Below, in pieces: positions 1-9,376 of a stretch of 64,000 nt of DNA. The notes under the pieces were generated by a model. The model saw nothing but the letters and a program-made list of their open reading frames with translations. It was not told the DNA's origin and did not search any database. Position numbers and translations under genes: made by a program. How positions within the stretch are numbered: the first letter of the stretch is position 1; the number at the start of each line of letters is the position of its first letter. This DNA is from CAZABG01 sp964460985 (GTDB lineage: Bacteria; Chlamydiota; Chlamydiia; Chlamydiales; Parachlamydiaceae): assembly GCA_964460985.1 (NCBI GenBank), contig CAYWQX010000007.1, positions 1 through 64,000 of the forward strand, written 5' to 3'.

Positions 1-536
1 CGTGCCGTATAAACATCAAAGGGCGCGAAAAAATTCCCTTCGCTAAAGAAAAAGGGCCCCTTATCATCGCCTTATGGCACAATCGGCTAGCTATTTTATC
101 CGAGATCCTTCTTCCCTATGCAGGAAAGCTTCACTTCACCTCCTTTATAAGCCGCAGCCGCGATGGAGAGTTGCTGGTTAATTTTGCCTCGACCTATCCT
201 TCCAATGGCGTCATTCGGGTAGGTCACGATTCAAGATCGTCCGCTCTGAGAAATGTGATTCAAACGGTTCAAAAAAATGAGTCGATTTTGCTAATCACGC
301 CGGATGGCCCAAGAGGCCCTGTTTACCAGTTAAAACCGGGTTTGGAAAGGACTCTTCAAGAAACCGGCGCCTCTCTCATGACCTTCAATTGGGAAGCCGA
401 TAAATATTGGGAGTTAAAAACGTGGGATAAATTTCGCTTTCCAAAACCTTTTTCTACGATTGAAGTTTCTTTCAGCGATCCCATGGTGATGCCTTCTCCT
501 GAAAAAATTACTGCCGCTTTGAATATTCCCCTCTAG
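1..536 (+). CDS. Lysophospholipid acyltransferase-like protein (DUF374 type), 5' end cut off
   Basis: The reading frame is open from base 3, so the gene starts before the window; about 177 residues are visible. It contains a WHNRL motif (bases 75-89), an SRSRDGELL stretch (about 150-176) and a PDGPRGP block (about 301-318). These resemble the conserved blocks of the DUF374 branch of the LPLAT/glycerolphosphate acyltransferase superfamily, which transfers acyl chains to lipids at the inner membrane. An internal TTG at 171 could be mistaken for a start, but the conserved sequence continues upstream of it. It ends in TAG 34 bases before the efflux operon. The family call is from memory of motifs; the substrate is unknown. 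Confidence 0.65.
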   Translation, partial: CRINIKGREKIPFAKEKGPLIIALWHNRLAILSEILLPYAGKLHFTSFISRSRDGELLVNFASTYPSNGVIRVGHDSRSSALRNVIQTVQKNESILLITPDGPRGPVYQLKPGLERTLQETGASLMTFNWEADKYWELKTWDKFRFPKPFSTIEVSFSDPMVMPSPEKITAALNIPL

Positions 537-570
537 TCATAAAAAATAGAATTTGACATGGTGAATCCCT

Positions 571-1737
571 ATGATACTTTGGATTCTACCCTTCTTTTTT
601 ATCGCCTCTCTTCAAGCGGTCACGCTCGCTGAATTACACGGACAGGCTATTTCTCAAAATAGACTCCTTTTGCAGTCCGAATCCTCTATCAACTCCAGCT
701 ATCAGCAGTATTTGCAAAGTCAAAAATGGGCAAACCCCAATTTTAATGTGACAGCCTCGGGATTTGGCAGAGAGACTGAAGAGGATGATAATGGTATTGC
801 CTATCAGCTATCGCAGTTAATCGAGACAGGCGGCAAAAGAGATTTAAGAAAAAGAAAAGCGGCTCTTGCCTGGTTAAAAGCTAAGTACCAACATGAGATC
901 AACTTACAAACCCTTTTAAATAAACTCTCTAAAGCCTATTTTCTTGCCTCTTATCAAGAAGAAAAATCGAGAATTCATGAGGAGCGGCTCCAACTTCTCT
1001 TTCAAAAGAAAGAAGCGCTCCAAGAAAAAGTAAAATTAGGAAAAATCAAAGCCTTTGAATTCAAGCAAGTAAGCCAACTTCATACGCTCCAGGTTCTAGA
1101 ATCGAAAAGATTAGAAAGAGAAAAACTGTTCGCTTTTAAAGAGATTGCTTTTTTAACGGCAAATCCGATCGAAACTTGCGAAAGAGGATGCTATCAAAAA
1201 CCTGTAACATTCGATATCTGCCCGTCTCAGCACCCCTACCTAGAACTTCTTAAAACTGAAAGGGAAGAGCTCTATACGCAGTTTGAGATAGAAAAAGCCA
1301 AACAAATTCCCGATTTTGTGGTGACAGGGGGCTACGGTAAATATTTCAACTGCCGGGACGATTATTTTATTGTGGGCCTAGATGTCCCCCTTCCCCTCTT
1401 TGATCAAAATCAAGGTAATATCTGCTCTTCCTCGATAGAGGTCGAAAGAAAAGATTATGAATATGAATCTGCCTCAAAATGGATTGAGCTTCATCAATCA
1501 AATGAGCTTCAAGCCTATGAGAGCGCCAAAGCGGAAGCTGAACTCATTCAAAATGAACTTATGCCCGAAGCAAGAAATCAAATACAGTCTTTGGAAGAGG
1601 CTGAAGTGGATAAGACCGAAATCATCGAGGCAAAAATTTCTCTTCTCGATATAGAAGATCTTTATTTAGACGCCCTTAAAGAATTGCATGAAAGGGCGAT
1701 CAACCTCAAATTTTTGATATATGAAGGATCATCATGA
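571..1737 (+). CDS. CzcC/CusC-type outer-membrane efflux channel (TolC family)
   Basis: 388 residues with a hydrophobic signal-peptide-like start (about residues 1-20) followed by long amphipathic helices typical of TolC-family outer-membrane factors. The ETGGKRDLRKRKA stretch matches the QTGGKR-type motif common to CzcC-like proteins. These form the trimeric channel through which a heavy-metal RND pump ejects ions across the outer membrane. The stop overlaps the ATG of the adaptor gene (1734) by 4 bases, which argues for one operon with the next two genes. Two cysteines (CERGC) lie in the middle, unusual but possibly a disulfide. The exact metal cannot be read from this subunit. Confidence 0.85.
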   Translation: MILWILPFFFIASLQAVTLAELHGQAISQNRLLLQSESSINSSYQQYLQSQKWANPNFNVTASGFGRETEEDDNGIAYQLSQLIETGGKRDLRKRKAALAWLKAKYQHEINLQTLLNKLSKAYFLASYQEEKSRIHEERLQLLFQKKEALQEKVKLGKIKAFEFKQVSQLHTLQVLESKRLEREKLFAFKEIAFLTANPIETCERGCYQKPVTFDICPSQHPYLELLKTEREELYTQFEIEKAKQIPDFVVTGGYGKYFNCRDDYFIVGLDVPLPLFDQNQGNICSSSIEVERKDYEYESASKWIELHQSNELQAYESAKAEAELIQNELMPEARNQIQSLEEAEVDKTEIIEAKISLLDIEDLYLDALKELHERAINLKFLIYEGSS

Positions 1738-2849
1738 AAGGGACCCTTATCGGCTGCTCGATTTTAGTTACCCTCTCAGCTTTGTTATGGTGGGGAGCTC
1801 ACAATCCACCTCCCATGCATGATGAGCATGAGCATCATCACAACCATGATCATGATGAACCTTATACTCTCTCTCAAGAAGCGATGAATGCGGCTCAAAT
1901 AGATTTAAGAACAGCTGAAGCCAAAACTCTTCATGTGACTTTAAAAAAAGGGGGCTTTATTCAAGTCCATCCCGATAAACTCGCCCATATTACCTCCCCT
2001 TTTGAAGCAAAAGCAGACAAAGTCTTTCACAAAGTGGGCGATAAAGTTGAAAAAGGAGCTATCTTAGCCGAGCTTTATTCTCCCAAAATCTCTGAACTTA
2101 GAAATAATTATACCCAAGCTTTACAGAATGAGGAAAAAGCTTTCACCGAATTTGAAAGAGAGGAAGCTTTATTTAGACTAGGTCTTGCTTCCAAACAAAC
2201 ACTCAATGAAAAAAGCTACAGCTGGCAGCTTGCTAAAACTCAAACCGAGCTTGCTAAGCAGTTGATTGGTAATTTAGGAGAAAAAGGGGAGACTTTTTCG
2301 ATCACCGCCCCTTTTAAGGGAACGGTTGTTGAAAGGCATCTAACCCATGGCGAGTGGGTCGATCCAAAAGAAACCTTGTTTGTCCTCGCCGATTTAACCC
2401 AGCTGTGGGTGGAATTTCCCCTGTTTCCAAGCGAAATGGATATCGCTAAAAACCACTCGGAAATTTTCATCAATAAAGAACCTGCTAAATTGATCACGAT
2501 TATTCCTAGCTTAGAGCGTGATCTCGCTCTCAAAGGAATTGCGCATCTTGAGAACGATAAAGAAGAGTTCCATCCCGGGACTTACGCAAATATTGAACTC
2601 GTCGTGAATACGAAAGAGGTCAAAATCGGTGTGGAAAGACAGGCCATTCAGACGATGGATGGGCGGCCTTATATCTTCGTAAAAAAAGGGGATGAGATTG
2701 AACCTCGGCTAGTTGAACTCGGGGATGAGGATGATGATTTTATTGAAGTGATCGCAGGTCTTGATAAAGATGAAGTGTATGCCTCTAAAAATGCCTTTAG
2801 GATAAAAGCGGATCTTGGAAAAGAGGACGTAGAACACGACCATGATTAA
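1734..2849 (+). CDS. CzcB/CusB-type periplasmic adaptor (membrane fusion protein)
   Basis: 371 residues with an N-terminal membrane anchor (about 5-20) and a strongly His/Asp/Glu-rich segment at residues 29-42 (HDEHEHHHNHDHDE), a likely metal-binding linker. The body has the barrel-sandwich/lipoyl halves and alpha-hairpin of HlyD-family adaptors (for example ITAPFKGTVVERHLTHGEWV). Adaptors bridge the inner-membrane RND pump and the outer-membrane channel. The C-terminus is again acidic and His-containing (EDVEHDHD). The gene overlaps its upstream neighbour by 4 bases and its downstream neighbour by 8. The His-rich segments suggest Zn, Co, Ni or Cu, but this is inference. Confidence 0.88.
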   Translation: MKGTLIGCSILVTLSALLWWGAHNPPPMHDEHEHHHNHDHDEPYTLSQEAMNAAQIDLRTAEAKTLHVTLKKGGFIQVHPDKLAHITSPFEAKADKVFHKVGDKVEKGAILAELYSPKISELRNNYTQALQNEEKAFTEFEREEALFRLGLASKQTLNEKSYSWQLAKTQTELAKQLIGNLGEKGETFSITAPFKGTVVERHLTHGEWVDPKETLFVLADLTQLWVEFPLFPSEMDIAKNHSEIFINKEPAKLITIIPSLERDLALKGIAHLENDKEEFHPGTYANIELVVNTKEVKIGVERQAIQTMDGRPYIFVKKGDEIEPRLVELGDEDDDFIEVIAGLDKDEVYASKNAFRIKADLGKEDVEHDHD

Positions 2850-5800
2850 AAAAATCCTCCATTTTTCCATCTATAATCCCTGGATTGTGCTTGGGTTGAC
2901 GGCCCTCGTCGGGTTCTTCGGATTTCAAAGCTTGAAAGACCTTCCCATCGATGCAGTCCCTGATGTGACCAACAATCAAGTGCAAATTAATTTGGTAAGA
3001 GAGGGTTTAACTCCTCTAGAAATGGAGAAACAGATCACTCTGCCGGTTGAAAATAGTTTAGCCGGTATTCCTGGACTTGAAGAAACACGCTCTTTGACCC
3101 GCAACGGCTTTACGCAGGTTACAGCGATTTTTGAAGACAGCGTCAACATCTATTTCGCAAGACAGCAAATCACGGAAAGAATCGAGGAGTTAAAAGGGGA
3201 TCTTCCTGAAGGGATAGAAATTAAGCTCGGGCCCCTTGCAACAGGCCTTAGCGAAGTCGCCATGTGGATCTTAAAGTATCAACATCCTGATGGCCTGGGA
3301 GCTGAAATTCGTCCCGGCAAGCCGGGATGGCAAGTGGACTCCTCCTATCTTACTCCGGAAGGGGTTCTTCTTAAAACCGATAAGGAGAAAGCAGCCTATT
3401 TAAGAGAGGTCCAAGATTGGGTGATCAAACCTCAATTAAAAGGGATCAAAGGACTTGCCACGGTCGATTCGATCGGAGGGTATGTCAAACAAATCGAAGT
3501 AGTCCCCGACTTAAATAAATTAACCGAGTTAAATATCAGCCTCTCTGAATTTTCTAATGCACTGAACAACAATCTAGGGGCTGCAGGCCCGGGGAATCTT
3601 CATCAAACAGGCGAAGCGTATCTCGTCAGAATCGACGGCAAAATTAAATCGGTCGATGAGCTTAATCAATTAGTTTTGTTTCAAAGTAAACTCGGCCCCA
3701 TAAAAGTAAAAGATATAGCAACGGTCAAAACAGGATTTGAACCGAGGTCAGGCTCTAGCAGCGCAAATGGCGAAGAGGTTGTGACTGGAACTGCCTTGAT
3801 GCTCATGGGAGCTAACTCGAGAACCGTATCTAAAGCGGTCGAAGAGAAAATTGGCAAGATTAACCTGACTCTTCCCCATGACATCCAAGCAGAAGTGGTC
3901 CTTAACCGCTCTGAGCTTGTCGATAGTACAATTCAAACGGTCGTCACCAATTTAAGCGAAGGGGCCTTGCTGGTTATTGCTGTCTTATTTCTCTTCCTCG
4001 GAAATATTCGAGCCGCGCTTATCACCTCGATGGTGATTCCCCTTTCCATGCTACTCACCGGCATCGGAATGTTTTATGGAAAAATCAGCGGTAATTTGAT
4101 GAGCTTGGGCGCGATCGATTTTGGTCTCATCGTAGATGGTGCGGTTATCCTGACCGAAAATGCGCTTACCCGAATGAAGAGCGGCCTTGATTCGAAAGCC
4201 TCCCTTTTAGCTTCTTGCGAAGAGATGATCAGACCCTCTCTTTTTGGGCAGTTGATTATTTTGATCGTTTTTCTTCCGATCCTTCTACTCGGCGGTGTAG
4301 AAGGGAGAATGTTTCACCCTATGGCGTGGACGGTCATTTTTGCCTTGATCTCGGCTTTTATCCTATCGATCACCTTTATACCAGCTTCTCTCTCGCTCTT
4401 TTTGAAGAAAAAGGATGCGCACGAAAATAAGCTTACAGCTCTCTTAAAGACTTGGTATCAACCACTTCTTGAGCAAAGTCTAAAAAAACCGGTGAGGCTT
4501 GCAACTTTCGGCGGCCTTACTCTCGCCATAGCCGCCTTGTTTTATCTGCAGCTCGGATCGGAATTTGTCCCCTCGCTCGATGAAAAAAACTTAGCTCTCC
4601 AGGCGATGCGCATTCCTTCGACTTCTATCGACACTTCAACCGATATGCAGCGAGAAGTTGAAAAAGCTGTCTTATCTTTTCCGGAAGTTAAAACGGTTTT
4701 CTCTAAAACGGGTACCGCTGAGATGGCAACCGATCCTATGACGCCCAATTTATCCGATACCTTTGTCATTTTGAAACCAAGACACGAATGGCCCGATCCC
4801 GATTTGAGCAAAAATGAATTAATTGAATCGATGGAAGAGGCTCTGCATAAAGTTCCTGGGAATAATTACGAATTCACCCAACCGATCCAACTGCGGTTCA
4901 ATGAATTGATCGGAGGGGTCAAAAGCGATGTCGCAATTAAAATTTATGGCGACGATTTTGAAACCATGGGGATTGCAGCAGGTGAAATCGCCCACAGTTT
5001 ATCGCATTTAAAAGGGGCTAAAGATATTAAAGTAGGTCAATCCGAAGGGCTTCCCTCTCTTGATATTCACTATGCCCGTGAAGCTTTAAGCCGTTATGGC
5101 ATTCCCTTAAAAGATGGAATCGAAATGCTTCAAACAGCTATTCAAGGCCAAACCGTCGGACAAATGGTGAAGGGAGACCGCTCTTTTGATATTGTCGTTC
5201 GCCTGAATCCCCCAACCCTTCAAACGATTGGATATCTTCCTTTAAAATCGAATCTCTCCTTTCCAACCTTTGTTCCACTGAAGGAAGTTGCAAAAATTGA
5301 AACCACTGTCGGTTTAAATGAAATTAAGAGAGAACAAGGAAAACGGTTTCAAACTGTGGAAGCGAATGTTCGTGGAAGGGATCTCGGAAGCTTTATCGAG
5401 GATTTAGAATCGAATCTTACCTCCATCTCTCTTCCCAAAGGGTACTGGATTGAAATCGGCGGTCAGTACGACCATCTTCTCTCCTCCAAAAAACGGCTTG
5501 AAACGGTGATTCCTCTTAGCTTCGGGCTTATTCTTCTTCTCTTATATACCGCCCTCAAATCCTTTAGATTGACTTTGCTTGTGTTTACCGCGGTTCCTTT
5601 TGCCTGGATTGGCGGAATTCTAGCCTTATGGTTTACTGGAATTCCCTTTTCGATCTCTGCCGCCATCGGTTTTATTGCCCTTTCAGGTATTGCTGTACTC
5701 AACGGTCTTGTGCTGCTCACCTCGATTGAAAATCGTCTAAACACCGAATCGGTTCATGACGCCATCTTAAATGGGTCTCTCGAAAGGCTAAGACCTGTTC

Positions 5801-5979
5801 TCATGACCGCTCTTGTTGCGATGCTTGGATTCCTCCCTATGGCCCTCTCTAATGCTCCAGGCTCTGAAGTGCAAAAACCGCTTGCTATCGTTGTAATCGG
5901 AGGCCTCTTCACATCGACCCTATTAACCCTGCTGATTCTGCCGGCTCTTACCAAAATATTTATCAAGAAGACAACTTGA
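2842..5979 (+). CDS. CzcA/CusA-type heavy-metal RND efflux pump
   Basis: 1045 residues, the usual size for HME-RND transporters. After an N-terminal transmembrane segment come two large periplasmic loops and two bundles of membrane helices. The DFGLIVDGAVILTEN stretch (about residues 424-438) keeps the Asp-Asp-Glu proton-relay pattern of metal-type RND pumps. RND pumps use proton import to drive metal ions from periplasm or cytoplasm through the adaptor and channel encoded just upstream. A 10-base gap separates it from the next gene, which may be co-transcribed. Cu/Ag (CusA) versus Zn/Co/Cd/Ni (CzcA) specificity is undecided; the His-rich adaptor leans to Czc. Confidence 0.92.
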   Translation: MIKKILHFSIYNPWIVLGLTALVGFFGFQSLKDLPIDAVPDVTNNQVQINLVREGLTPLEMEKQITLPVENSLAGIPGLEETRSLTRNGFTQVTAIFEDSVNIYFARQQITERIEELKGDLPEGIEIKLGPLATGLSEVAMWILKYQHPDGLGAEIRPGKPGWQVDSSYLTPEGVLLKTDKEKAAYLREVQDWVIKPQLKGIKGLATVDSIGGYVKQIEVVPDLNKLTELNISLSEFSNALNNNLGAAGPGNLHQTGEAYLVRIDGKIKSVDELNQLVLFQSKLGPIKVKDIATVKTGFEPRSGSSSANGEEVVTGTALMLMGANSRTVSKAVEEKIGKINLTLPHDIQAEVVLNRSELVDSTIQTVVTNLSEGALLVIAVLFLFLGNIRAALITSMVIPLSMLLTGIGMFYGKISGNLMSLGAIDFGLIVDGAVILTENALTRMKSGLDSKASLLASCEEMIRPSLFGQLIILIVFLPILLLGGVEGRMFHPMAWTVIFALISAFILSITFIPASLSLFLKKKDAHENKLTALLKTWYQPLLEQSLKKPVRLATFGGLTLAIAALFYLQLGSEFVPSLDEKNLALQAMRIPSTSIDTSTDMQREVEKAVLSFPEVKTVFSKTGTAEMATDPMTPNLSDTFVILKPRHEWPDPDLSKNELIESMEEALHKVPGNNYEFTQPIQLRFNELIGGVKSDVAIKIYGDDFETMGIAAGEIAHSLSHLKGAKDIKVGQSEGLPSLDIHYAREALSRYGIPLKDGIEMLQTAIQGQTVGQMVKGDRSFDIVVRLNPPTLQTIGYLPLKSNLSFPTFVPLKEVAKIETTVGLNEIKREQGKRFQTVEANVRGRDLGSFIEDLESNLTSISLPKGYWIEIGGQYDHLLSSKKRLETVIPLSFGLILLLLYTALKSFRLTLLVFTAVPFAWIGGILALWFTGIPFSISAAIGFIALSGIAVLNGLVLLTSIENRLNTESVHDAILNGSLERLRPVLMTALVAMLGFLPMALSNAPGSEVQKPLAIVVIGGLFTSTLLTLLILPALTKIFIKKTT

Positions 5980-5989
5980 AGGTGGTTTT

Positions 5990-6613
5990 TTGACTGCCTT
6001 ATCGATTTCTGTAGTCGAGCTTGTTAAGACGCCGTGGGGGATCGCAAGCACTATCGAATCGAGATGCTCTTATGATCGTTTCACGACAGAAAATCCTTAT
6101 ATCAATGAAAAATTAAAAAGAATCAGCTCCGTTGATGTTTTAATCGATCAGAGGGCTACTTTGAATTTTGTGATTAAGGGCTCCGCCCTTTTTTCAATCA
6201 CCCTTTTTCCAAAACACCGCTATATTTTTTGCATCCCTAAAAATACTATTTTTTCTTTGTCGCAAATCTCCCCTCTCATGACCGATGAGGCAATGTGGCT
6301 GAAAGCTCTTTTTTTAGAGCTCCCTACGAGAAAAACCTGCAGTTTCATTTTTCAATATCTTTTTTTCACACCGGGTAAAATGAATGTCAATCTTCCGCCC
6401 CATCTCACCTTTATATTACCCACAAATTATAAGACCGCGCGCAACTTCTATATCCTTCGTAGAAGAATCCGTCAAAACCCTGATTTAGTGGGTTTGCTTG
6501 TTCCTTGGGGGCATTACTCCAAAAAGGAGTATAGAACTCTTGGATGGCTCGATCTTCCCGAATCCGCTTTAAGAGTAAACTATTTACTGACTAAATTTAT
6601 TTCTTCTCTTTAA
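5990..6613 (+). CDS. Uncharacterised 207-residue protein downstream of czcA
   Basis: I do not recognise this protein. The start is TTG at 5990, supported by an AAGGTGG ribosome-binding site at 5979-5985 just after the czcA stop, so it is probably the fourth gene of the efflux operon. It has no obvious signal peptide or transmembrane helix; it is mixed hydrophobic and basic, with a cluster YILRRRIRQNPD near residue 155. Its stop lies 5 bases from the stop of the P-type ATPase gene coming from the other strand, with no clear terminator between them. Position suggests an accessory role in metal handling, but nothing in the sequence proves it. Confidence 0.7.
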   Translation: MTALSISVVELVKTPWGIASTIESRCSYDRFTTENPYINEKLKRISSVDVLIDQRATLNFVIKGSALFSITLFPKHRYIFCIPKNTIFSLSQISPLMTDEAMWLKALFLELPTRKTCSFIFQYLFFTPGKMNVNLPPHLTFILPTNYKTARNFYILRRRIRQNPDLVGLLVPWGHYSKKEYRTLGWLDLPESALRVNYLLTKFISSL

Positions 6614-6618
6614 AAAGT

Positions 6619-8574
6619 CTATTTTCTGAGGAGTCTCAGCCCATTTAGACCCACCAGAACAGTCCCCCCCTCATGCATCACGACCGCGACCCATAGGGGA
6701 ATCCACCCTCCGAGGGCAGGGATCGCCGCGGCAAAGATGGCAAGAGTTGCCAGGGTTAGATTTTGCGTGACAACATGGCGGGTCGCTTTCGCCTTTTCAA
6801 ACAGCCAATCGAGCTTATCGATCGAGTCTTGAAGAAGCACTACATCGGCGGCATCGACAGCAGCCCTTGAGCCCCCTTTTCCCATACCGATCCCGACGGA
6901 TGCCCTTGCGAGAGCAGGCGCATCATTGACCCCATCTCCTACAAAGGCGAGGGCCTCATTTTTAGAAAATTCTTCCACGAGTCGAAGCTTATCTTCCGGC
7001 TTAAGCTCCGCGTAGAACTCGTCCAGATGCAATTCTTTGGCCACTTTTTCGGCAGACTCTTTATGATCGCCGGTCAACATCGCAAGTTTTAAGCCAAGGT
7101 CTTTCTGAAGATGGCTAAGAGTATTTTTAACACCCTGCCTCAGAGTATCTTCAAGGACAAAAAGAATCACCTCACCCCTGAATAGCATGACCGCAATCAA
7201 ATACCCTTTCGCTTTCTCTTGTCTTACAGCATAGGTCATCTGATCAAAGACCTCTTTTGAAAGGTGATCTTTTAAAAATTCAGGATTGCCGATAAATACT
7301 TTCGATCCTTCATAAAACCCTTCAAGGCCATATCCGGGAACCGATTTAAACGATTCAACGTCCACTCTTTTTACTTGTTCTTTCTCGCCTTGCTTTTGTA
7401 TCGCCTTAGCGACCGGATGAACCGCATTGATCTCCATCGTGTAAGCTACAGCTAAAGCCTCTTTAGGAAGAGGTTTTTTGGAGATGGTTTCAGCTTTAAC
7501 CCATTTAAGATCACCGGTTGTCAGAGTTCCCGTTTTATCAAAAGCGATTTTCTTTACGCGGTAAAGCGCATCCAGGGTCACTCCCCCTTTCAAAAGAACC
7601 CCGTTTCTGGCAGATACGCTAAGGGCGCTTAAATAGGCGATTGGAATCGCAATGATCAGTGCACAAGGGGACGCGGCAATTAAAAAGGCTACTCCCCTAT
7701 ATATCGATCCTTCGTTGCCAAGATAGGGCATGTTAAAAAAGAAAGGGAAAGAAACGGCTACAAAAGCGGCAAGAAAAATAATGGTAGTCGCATAGCGTTT
7801 ACTTAAATTGTCAAACCATTGCTGTAATTTAGGCTTGGCATCTTGCGCTTGAGTTACGAGCTGAATAATTTTTGCGAGAGTTGAATCGGCGCTCGTATGG
7901 GTTACACGTATTTCAAGAGCTCCATCCATGTTTTTGCCGCCAGCCGGAACGGAATCTCCCTCTTTCTTCAAAAAAGGCATGCTCTCGCCTGTCAAGTGGA
8001 CAAGATTCACCGAAGAGGTTCCTTTCATGACGATCCCATCTAAAGGAACGACTTCCCCCGCTTTGATCAGAATAAGATCCCCTACTTTAATATCTTTAAC
8101 GGATCGTTGAATAAAGCGGTTTTCAGATAACACCCATGCTTTCGTTGGGGAGAGCTTGTTTAGCTCTCTTAACGAACTTTTCGCCTTAGAAGTCACCGCT
8201 TCTTCCATTGCGCCTGAGATTGCGAAGAGCACTAGCAAAAGAGCCCCTTCCATGGGACTGCCGATTAATACAGAAAGAAAGGCGGCAAGCGTCATTAAGA
8301 CGTCGATATTGATGATGAGATTGGAGAGATCTTCCATCGTTTCGATAAGGGAAGGGATACCGGCAAAAAAGTAGACCGCGATCAAAAGGCCGAGAGATAA
8401 AGGCTTATAATCGGGGTTAAAAGAGAGTATGAAACTCAACATAAGAAGAAGGGCCGCAAACAAAGCCCCTTTTAAATGCAGTTGTATCCCCCATTTACGG
8501 GTACTTGGGGTTAGAAAGGGTGAAAACTGCTCTTCTTCCCCCTCAAAGTAAGTCTCAAAGAGTTGGCTTGTCAT
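6619..8574 (-). CDS. zntA: P1B-type metal-transporting ATPase (P1B-4-like, SPC motif)
   Basis: 651 residues from an ATG at 8574 that overlaps the stop of the upstream gene (ATGA). A longer frame to 8640 exists but the overlap start fits better. Visible landmarks: TGES (about 195-198, actuator domain), an intramembrane SPC triplet (about 302-304), the phosphorylation motif DKTGT (about 346-350), the GDGVND hinge and a C-terminal HEGGT (about 634-638). SPC plus HEGGT is the pattern of the P1B-4 subgroup (Co, Zn, Fe or Cd), and there is no N-terminal heavy-metal-binding domain. It corresponds in position to zntA (CT727) beside CT728 and serS in C. trachomatis. It exports a divalent metal from the cytoplasm; the exact ion is inferred only by subgroup. 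Confidence 0.9.
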   Translation of the reverse strand: MTSQLFETYFEGEEEQFSPFLTPSTRKWGIQLHLKGALFAALLLMLSFILSFNPDYKPLSLGLLIAVYFFAGIPSLIETMEDLSNLIINIDVLMTLAAFLSVLIGSPMEGALLLVLFAISGAMEEAVTSKAKSSLRELNKLSPTKAWVLSENRFIQRSVKDIKVGDLILIKAGEVVPLDGIVMKGTSSVNLVHLTGESMPFLKKEGDSVPAGGKNMDGALEIRVTHTSADSTLAKIIQLVTQAQDAKPKLQQWFDNLSKRYATTIIFLAAFVAVSFPFFFNMPYLGNEGSIYRGVAFLIAASPCALIIAIPIAYLSALSVSARNGVLLKGGVTLDALYRVKKIAFDKTGTLTTGDLKWVKAETISKKPLPKEALAVAYTMEINAVHPVAKAIQKQGEKEQVKRVDVESFKSVPGYGLEGFYEGSKVFIGNPEFLKDHLSKEVFDQMTYAVRQEKAKGYLIAVMLFRGEVILFVLEDTLRQGVKNTLSHLQKDLGLKLAMLTGDHKESAEKVAKELHLDEFYAELKPEDKLRLVEEFSKNEALAFVGDGVNDAPALARASVGIGMGKGGSRAAVDAADVVLLQDSIDKLDWLFEKAKATRHVVTQNLTLATLAIFAAAIPALGGWIPLWVAVVMHEGGTVLVGLNGLRLLRK

Positions 8575-9308
8575 CCGAATACGTAATTCGTTAAAAAGTA
8601 AAGGGTGCCGGTCGAGAGAAGGGCAAGCCCAAGGCCCCAAACGCCTGCGTTAATCGGACGATTATCCGCTTTAAAGGCGGCGTAACTAGATAAAAGGGCG
8701 ATAGTCAGGAGTAGCAAGGAAGGCAATCCCCACTCCCCTAAGTATAACCCACTGAGTGCAATTAAAACAGCTAGAGTAGATCCTAGAGCGGCAAAGAGAC
8801 CTTGCCTTAATGGGTGTTCAATATTCTCAAGGGTGAATCCCATCTCTTCTTGTACCATCACTTTTAAAAGCCGCCCTTCATCGGCCATGAGCACATCTAC
8901 CACCTCTTCTAGAAGAGGACCTTCGAAACCTTTTGCGGCATAAAGAACTCTGAGCTCTTCTCTTTCCTGAGGGCGGTTGTTTTCAATCTCCCATTTTTCT
9001 TGAGCAAGAATCCTGTGCAGCCTCTCTAGCCTAAGCCAGCCGAGCCAGGCGGTTCTGCCGGAGAGCCAAATGATCATTCCAAGGCCGAATAAAGCAATTA
9101 ACTTCCAGAGGTCGTTTTCCCATTCAAAGGGCATTAAGATCACATAAAGAAGCGTTAGCACCAAAGCGGTGGTTCGGACCCCCTCGATAAATGAAAAAGT
9201 AGAACCAGGGAGTTCCACCCCATGAACTTCTCTTGAAGTGATGATGCCTTGTACTTGCTTTTCGGCGACATGGTTCAAAGGGTCTTTACCCTTAAAATGT
9301 TCTGACAT
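8571..9308 (-). CDS. VIT1/CCC1-like membrane protein (CT728-type), coupled to the P-type ATPase
   Basis: 245 residues with two hydrophobic segments near 48-85 and three or more near 168-243. Between them is a charged helical stretch (RPQEREELRVLYAAKGFEG, then EEVVDVLMADE and QEEMG) that resembles the cytoplasmic metal-binding helices of the VIT1/CCC1 family of iron/manganese transporters. The stop overlaps the ATPase start by 4 bases, so the two products are probably made together. In C. trachomatis a hypothetical membrane gene (CT728) occupies this place between zntA and serS. The VIT assignment is from motif memory and the first membrane helices diverge from the standard pattern. Confidence 0.65.
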   Translation of the reverse strand: MSEHFKGKDPLNHVAEKQVQGIITSREVHGVELPGSTFSFIEGVRTTALVLTLLYVILMPFEWENDLWKLIALFGLGMIIWLSGRTAWLGWLRLERLHRILAQEKWEIENNRPQEREELRVLYAAKGFEGPLLEEVVDVLMADEGRLLKVMVQEEMGFTLENIEHPLRQGLFAALGSTLAVLIALSGLYLGEWGLPSLLLLTIALLSSYAAFKADNRPINAGVWGLGLALLSTGTLYFLTNYVFG

Positions 9309-9340
9309 AATTCACCATCATAAAAGCTAATTCTATTTTT

Positions 9341-9349
9341 TGGTATAAT
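9341..9349 (+). promoter_or_regulatory. Extended -10 promoter element for the gene at 9377
   Basis: TGGTATAAT is a perfect TGn-TATAAT extended -10. No good -35 hexamer lies 16-18 bases upstream, which is acceptable for extended -10 promoters. Transcription would begin near 9356 and give a leader of about 20 bases holding AAGGAG at 9364-9369. Confidence 0.55.
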
Positions 9350-9376
9350 TAGTATAGGACTCCAAGGAGATCAATT

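Noticed and set aside
8575..8640. 22-residue extension of the P-type ATPase
   Set aside because: The ATG at 8574 in the ATGA overlap is the natural coupled start; the extension reads the upstream gene out of frame.
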